NCBI GenBank assembly: GCA_022843905.1
Contig: JALHMT010000028.1
Location: 3,409 to 66,714 of the forward strand
Length of the DNA: 63,306 nucleotides
Reading direction: 5' to 3'
Source of the DNA: Rubrivivax sp.
Lineage (GTDB): Bacteria; Pseudomonadota; Gammaproteobacteria; Burkholderiales; Burkholderiaceae_C
In this document: positions 59,366 through 63,306 of the stretch, one piece after another
Numbering within the stretch: position 1 is the first letter of the stretch
Layout of the letters: every line of letters begins with the position of its first letter
Notes under the pieces: model-generated
The model's database searches: none
Told to the model about the DNA's origin: nothing
What the model saw: the letters and a program-made list of their open reading frames with translations, nothing else
Position numbers and translations under genes: made by a program

Positions 59366-61825
59366 ATGAGTGCAGATCTCCCGTCGCGATGCGACGTCGT
59401 CATCATCGGCGGCGGCATCATCGGTGCTTCGATCGCCTACCACCTCGGCAAGATCGGCATCACGGACGTGCTGCTGCTTGAACGCAGACAACTCACCTGC
59501 GGCACCACCTGGCACGCAGCCGGCCTGGTGCCTCAATTGCGTGCCACGCGTACGCTGACCGAACTGGCCAAGTACACGAGCGAGCTGCTGACCACGCTGG
59601 AGGCAGAGACGGGCCAGGCCACGGGCTTCAAGCAGAACGGTTCGATCGCGGTGGCGCTGTCCGAGGCCCGGTTCGAGGAGTTCAAGCGAACCGGGGCGAT
59701 GGGCCGCGCCTTTGGCGTCGAGGTCGAGCTCCTGACGCCGGGCGACATCCTGTCGCGCTATCCGCTGCTGTCGGACAAGGGTGTGGTCGGCGGTCTCTGG
59801 ACGCCCAACGACGGCCAGACCAACCCGATCGACACCACGATGGCCTACATCAAGGGCGCACGGCAGCGTGGCGCGCGCGTGATCGAGAACGCCGAAGTCA
59901 CCGACATCGTGGTCGAGAGCGGCAGCGCCAAAGGCGTGCGCGTCAACATCGACGGTGCCGAGCACGAGGTGCGTGCCGCGACCGTCGTGCTCGCTGCCGG
60001 CATGTGGAGTCCGTGGATCGCGCGCAAGCTCGGCATTCGCCTGGCGCTGCAGGCCGCGGAGCACTTCTACATCGTCACCGAGCCGATGGCCGATGTGCCC
60101 AGGAACCTGCCCGTGCTGCGCGTGCCCGACGAGTGGGCCTACTACAAGGAAGATGCGGGCAAGCTGCTGCTTGGCGCCTTCGAGCCCGTCGCCAAGCCGT
60201 GGGCGCTCGGTGGCATCCCGAAGGACTTCTGCTTCGACGAGCTGCCCCAGGACTTCGACCATTTCGAGCCCGTGCTCAGCGCTGCCATGGAGCGGCTGCC
60301 GGTCCTGCAGACGACCGGCATCGCGACCTGGTTCAACGGCCCGGAGAGCTTCACGCCTGACGATCGTTACCTGCTCGGAGAAACGACCGAGGTGCGCGAT
60401 CTGTTCGTCGCCTGCGGCTTCAACTCCATCGGCATCCAGAGCTCGGGCGGTGCCGGCAAGGTGCTGGCGGAATGGATCCGCGACCGCCGTTCACCGATCG
60501 ACCTGCCGGGCATGGATGTGCGGCGAATGCATCCTTGCCAGGGCACGAAGGCCTACCTCGCCGACCGCACGACCGAGTCGTTGGGCCTGCTCTACCAGAT
60601 GCACTGGCCGTTCCGGCAGGTCGAGAGCGCGCGCGGCGCGCGCCGAACGGCGTTTCACGACCGGCTGGTCGCGCTGGGTGCCTGCATGGGCGAGCTCTCC
60701 GGCTGGGAGCGCGCCAACTGGTACGACAAGCCTGGTTCGACGCCGACCTACGAGTACAGCTTCGGGCGCCAGAACTGGTTTGCGCACACCGCGGCCGAAT
60801 GCCATGCGGTGGCCCACGGCGTGGCGCTGTTCGATCAATCGTCGATGGCGAAGTTTCTCGTCCAGGGGCGCGATGCCTGCAAGGTGTTGAACCGCCTGGG
60901 CACAGCCGATGTCGACGTTGCGTCGGGCCGCATCGTCTACACGCAATGGCTCAACGTGAACGGCGGCATCGAGGCCGACCTGACCGTCGTGCGACTGGCC
61001 GAAGATCGCTTCATGGTCGTGACCTCGGTGTCTTCGCACATCCGCGACCTGGCGATGTTGAGCGAGGCGATCGGCGATGCCTTCTGTACGGTCACCGACG
61101 TCACCGCGGGCACGCCGATGCTCGGACTCATGGGCCCGAACTCCCGGACGCTGTTGCAGGCCTTGACCGGCGCCGACCTGGGCAACGACGCCTTTCCCTT
61201 CGGCAGCTCACAGGAGCTCGAGATCGGCTACGCGATCGTGCGCGCCAACCGAATCACCTATGTCGGCGAACTCGGCTGGGAGCTCTACATGCCGGCCGAC
61301 GCCGCGCTGCATGTCCTCGAGCGCGTGCTCGAGGCCGGCGCCGCCCATGGACTCAAGCTGGCCGGTTTTCACGCCATGAATGCCTGCCGCACCGAGAAGG
61401 GCTACCGCCATTGGGGTCACGACATCGGCATCGAAGACACGCCGATCGAGGCGGGCCTGGGCTTCACCTGCGCATTCGACAAGCCGGGCGGCTTCGTCGG
61501 CCGCGAGGCGGTGCTGGCACAGAAGGCGCTCGGCACGCCGCACAAGCGCTTGCTGCAGTTCAAGCTGGACGACCCGAACGAATTGCTCTTCCACGAAGAG
61601 CCGATCTACGCCGACGGCAAGGCGGTGGGCGTGATCACGAGTGGCATGTACGGCCACCGCGTGGAGGCCTCACTCGGCATGGGCTACGTGAGACTGCCGC
61701 ATGCGTTGACGCCGGACGTCATCGCTGCGACGCGTTTCGAGATCGGCGTCGGTGATCGCCGCGTTCGCGCGTCGGCGCAACTTGCGCCCTGGTACGACCC
61801 GAAGGGCGCGCGCATCAAGGTCTGA
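59366..61825 (+). CDS. GcvT-family FAD dehydrogenase (close paralogue of the 1519 gene)
   Basis: Protein of 819 residues, colinear with and largely identical to the one encoded at 1519-3975, with the same FAD motif (VVIIGGGIIGASIAYH), covalent-flavin segment CGTTWHAAGLV, and GcvT half (VGELGWELYMPADA, CRTEKGYRHWGHDI). It should oxidise an N-methylated amino acid and load the methyl carbon onto folate. It differs mainly in short surface stretches. ATG 59366 has aaagg nearby and removes a short overlap with the operator site. Placement beside purU and a LacI site differs from the first copy, so the two may respond to different signals. Confidence 0.92.
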   Translation: MSADLPSRCDVVIIGGGIIGASIAYHLGKIGITDVLLLERRQLTCGTTWHAAGLVPQLRATRTLTELAKYTSELLTTLEAETGQATGFKQNGSIAVALSEARFEEFKRTGAMGRAFGVEVELLTPGDILSRYPLLSDKGVVGGLWTPNDGQTNPIDTTMAYIKGARQRGARVIENAEVTDIVVESGSAKGVRVNIDGAEHEVRAATVVLAAGMWSPWIARKLGIRLALQAAEHFYIVTEPMADVPRNLPVLRVPDEWAYYKEDAGKLLLGAFEPVAKPWALGGIPKDFCFDELPQDFDHFEPVLSAAMERLPVLQTTGIATWFNGPESFTPDDRYLLGETTEVRDLFVACGFNSIGIQSSGGAGKVLAEWIRDRRSPIDLPGMDVRRMHPCQGTKAYLADRTTESLGLLYQMHWPFRQVESARGARRTAFHDRLVALGACMGELSGWERANWYDKPGSTPTYEYSFGRQNWFAHTAAECHAVAHGVALFDQSSMAKFLVQGRDACKVLNRLGTADVDVASGRIVYTQWLNVNGGIEADLTVVRLAEDRFMVVTSVSSHIRDLAMLSEAIGDAFCTVTDVTAGTPMLGLMGPNSRTLLQALTGADLGNDAFPFGSSQELEIGYAIVRANRITYVGELGWELYMPADAALHVLERVLEAGAAHGLKLAGFHAMNACRTEKGYRHWGHDIGIEDTPIEAGLGFTCAFDKPGGFVGREAVLAQKALGTPHKRLLQFKLDDPNELLFHEEPIYADGKAVGVITSGMYGHRVEASLGMGYVRLPHALTPDVIAATRFEIGVGDRRVRASAQLAPWYDPKGARIKV

Positions 61826-61851
61826 GGCGGCGTCGGATCAGAAACTGACCT

Positions 61852-62073
61852 TCAGCCACTCACCGTGCCGACGCACTCACCGAAGCCGATGCGGCGCGCA
61901 CCCGGCGCAACAGGCTGTCCGTGTCCGGGCAGGCGCAGTTCCATCGGGCCGGTGGCGATCTCGATCGGCTGTGCACCCGACGCCAGTACCCGTGCACCGG
62001 CCCGGTGCGCGTCCTTCACGCGGAAGGCCCGGCCGCAGGCAGAAGGACCGTGTACCGCCGCGAAGTAGGCGGC
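61852..62073 (-). pseudogene. 4-hydroxyphenylpyruvate dioxygenase fragment
   Basis: On the minus strand about 74 codons read AAYFAAVHGPSACG, AFRVKDAHRAGARVLASGAQ and IEIATGPMELRLPGHGQPV, then stop (TGA 61852-61854). The phrase FRVKDAxxAxARxxxLGAxPIEIxTGPMELRLP is typical of the N-terminal region of 4-hydroxyphenylpyruvate dioxygenase (Hpd). The start and the iron-binding C-terminal domain are missing. A fossil of tyrosine catabolism. Identified from memory of the conserved segment. Confidence 0.6.
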
Positions 62074-62120
62074 GGGACTGCGTGGCTCGCGATGACATGC
62101 GCTGACGACTGCCGCAACGG

Positions 62121-62654
62121 CTATGGGGACCGCTTGTTCCAGCGCGACGCCGTGAAGCTGTCGGGGTCGAGAACCTCGACGATGCCGCGCAGCAGCTTCA
62201 GCCGACCGCTTCGCTCGAGTTGCTTCAGCTCACGCGAGAGCTTGGGGCGGCTGACACCGCTGCGCGCGGCCAGGTGCTCGTGCGTGGCTGCGATGAGCAG
62301 GCGCCCGTCGGGCCGTGACTCGAGCTCGCCGATCGGCACCCAATGTGCAAGCAGGTCTTCGGCGACCGCCAGGTCCACCTTGATCGTGGCGGTGCTGAAC
62401 AAGGCCGAGGCAAATGCCAGTTCACCTGCCTTGAAGGTGATCGGGATGATGCGGTTGCCTTCTTCACCCAGGTAATGGATGGCCTCGATGCAGCCGCGCT
62501 CGATGATGGGCAAACGGGTCAAGGCATCCCCCGCGCTGTGCAAGGTCTGGCCCGCTGCCGCCTTCTGTGCCGGGAAGCGCTCCATGGCGAGCTGGGTCTT
62601 GACCAGCAGCACCAGCTGCCGGTTCAGCGCTCGGCTCGCAGAAAGATCATGCAT
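62121..62654 (-). CDS. Crp/Fnr-family regulator, shortened
   Basis: Protein of 177 residues. A cyclic-nucleotide-binding-type beta-roll (AGQTLHSAGDALTRLPIIER, EEGNRIIPITFKAGELAFAS) leads straight into the helix-turn-helix LLIAATHEHLAARSGVSRPK and a short tail. Typical members have about 230 residues; the missing piece lies between VPIGELE and SRPDG and would hold the dimerisation helix. The gene may be an internally deleted, non-functional copy, or a short variant. It is related to the fragments at 42951 and 50518. The ATG at 62654 starts the beta-roll leader. Confidence 0.68.
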   Translation of the reverse strand: MHDLSASRALNRQLVLLVKTQLAMERFPAQKAAAGQTLHSAGDALTRLPIIERGCIEAIHYLGEEGNRIIPITFKAGELAFASALFSTATIKVDLAVAEDLLAHWVPIGELESRPDGRLLIAATHEHLAARSGVSRPKLSRELKQLERSGRLKLLRGIVEVLDPDSFTASRWNKRSP

Positions 62655-62807
62655 GGCAGACGACCCAGGACTCGAGGCGCAGCGGCAGGCCGGTCTACGG
62701 CAGGGGGCAAGAGACCGTGCCCCGCCACGCCGCTTGGTTCGAACAGCACCAGTGCGAGTTCTACTCCTCGCGGCAAAAGCCCTTTGTCAGGGATTGCGCG
62801 CAGCCGT

Positions 62808-62966
62808 TCAAGCCGGCCCGACAGGATCGGGCAAGGGGTCGTGCATGTCCGCCGGACGGGACAGCAGGCGTTGCGTCAGCTCGTCACGCAAGCCGCGGTG
62901 GGCCGGGTCGTCGAAACGGTTGACGCATTCGTGCGGGTCTTCGCGCAGGTTGTACAGCTCGCCCGC
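62808..62966 (-). pseudogene. Sulfatase C-terminal fragment
   Basis: The minus-strand frame ends GELYNLREDPHECVNRFDDP, AHRGLRDELTQRLLSRPADM, HDPLPDPVGPA and then a stop at 62808-62810. This is the characteristic C-terminus of choline-sulfatase-like sulfatases, in which ELYxLxxDPxExxNRFDDP precedes the end. Upstream of it the frame is unrelated. Together with the fragment at 50875-51225 it suggests a sulfatase gene was split by rearrangement, but the two pieces might come from different copies. Confidence 0.72.
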
Positions 62967-63306
62967 GCCATCTTGCGCAGCATGAAGCCCGCCGTGTTGC
63001 TGCCAGCGGCGTGACCCTCGTTGAAGACCTGCCGACAGTCGAGGTGTCGACTGACTTCTTGAAGCTTGACAAGTTGCGGATAACGGAACTGCAAGTACGC
63101 CAAAAGCTGGCACGACTTGCCTTTCAGATTTGAGGTGGACACGAGCATCCTTTGCTCCCGTGCAGCGTTCAAGATGACTTCGCCGGACGTACATGGACGC
63201 CCCCGGTTTGCCAAGCTTCCAGCTCACTTCTGCACTGAGGAAGAGATTGCACCCGTACATTCGGACTTCTGACGCGAGACGAGCTCGCTGTCCCTGATGG
63301 GTTCTG
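62967..63306. other. Unassigned right edge, lower GC
   Basis: From about 63020 to the end the base composition is visibly less GC-rich than the rest, and no recognised protein appears. A minus-strand frame containing LQFRYPQLVKLQEVSRHLDC is open but not identified. It may be the start of a foreign element lying beyond the window, or decayed sequence. Confidence 0.4.

Noticed and set aside
1..63306. tRNA, rRNA, CRISPR, prophage or plasmid functions
   Set aside because: No cloverleaf, rRNA motif, spaced short repeat array, integrase, capsid or replication protein was found on either strand.

Overview
The window is GC-rich DNA (about two thirds G+C by eye) whose codon use and protein families point to a betaproteobacterium of the order Burkholderiales (Rubrivivax, Leptothrix, Comamonadaceae and relatives); the exact genus cannot be told from the sequence. 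No rRNA, tRNA, CRISPR array, plasmid or phage gene was found. It is an accessory catabolic region built of metabolic modules separated by scars: a decayed IS91-type transposase, two broken sulfatase ends, a broken hydroxyphenylpyruvate dioxygenase, a formaldehyde-activating enzyme remnant and duplicated Crp/Fnr fragments.

Layout. (1) 1-384: transposase remnant. (2) 416-9489: an N-methyl amino acid (betaine/dimethylglycine/sarcosine-like) module with a GlxA/AraC regulator, two large FAD-plus-folate (GcvT-family) demethylating dehydrogenases and a taurine-type ABC transporter between them. (3) 9490-11882: small genes (RidA, an HExxH membrane protein, a DHCW cupin) and decayed sequence. (4) 11883-24541: amidohydrolase, polar amino acid ABC transporter, ureidoglycolate-lyase-like and PuuE-like hydrolases, HpaB-type oxygenase, methyltransferase, LysR regulator, EamA exporter, DUF2062 protein, class II aldolase and an FAD oxygenase. 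(5) 24658-36982: a tightly overlapping operon with alpha/beta hydrolase, FAD oxygenase, two beta-hydroxyacid-type dehydrogenases, Rieske oxygenase, isochorismatase-like hydrolase, an unusual fused nitrile-hydratase-like protein and a cyanurate/barbiturase-type ring-opening hydrolase. Downstream lie an NMT1/TauA-type ABC transporter, the missing third domain of the nitrile hydratase as its own gene, and a PuuE-type allantoinase. (6) 37044-42841: secreted DUF6351 hydrolase, two small exported proteins and a large winged-helix/ATPase regulator. (7) 42919-50767: a cassette bounded by direct repeats of a Crp C-terminal fragment, encoding a cytochrome c, an SCO copper chaperone and an 1869-residue copper-radical oxidase fused to a diheme c-type domain. 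(8) 51320-61825: a second betaine-type module with LacI regulator, DUF1989-GcvT fusion, ProXVW-type transporter, formyl-THF deformylase and a near-duplicate of the first demethylating dehydrogenase. (9) 61826-63306: gene remnants and a shortened Crp/Fnr regulator.

How it may work together (inference). Modules 2 and 8 import N-methylated compounds and pass methyl groups to tetrahydrofolate; PurU returns formate and free folate, and RidA may clear reactive imines. Sections 4 and 5 look like one pathway for a nitrogen heterocycle: oxygenases activate it, three different cyclic-amide/ureide hydrolases open rings, a nitrile- or thiocyanate-hydrating enzyme acts on a C-N triple bond, and dehydrogenases and an aldolase finish the carbon skeleton. 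The substrate is unknown. The most distinctive items are the betaN-alpha fused nitrile hydratase with a detached SH3-like domain, and the galactose-oxidase/cytochrome-c-peroxidase fusion beside its SCO and cytochrome partners.
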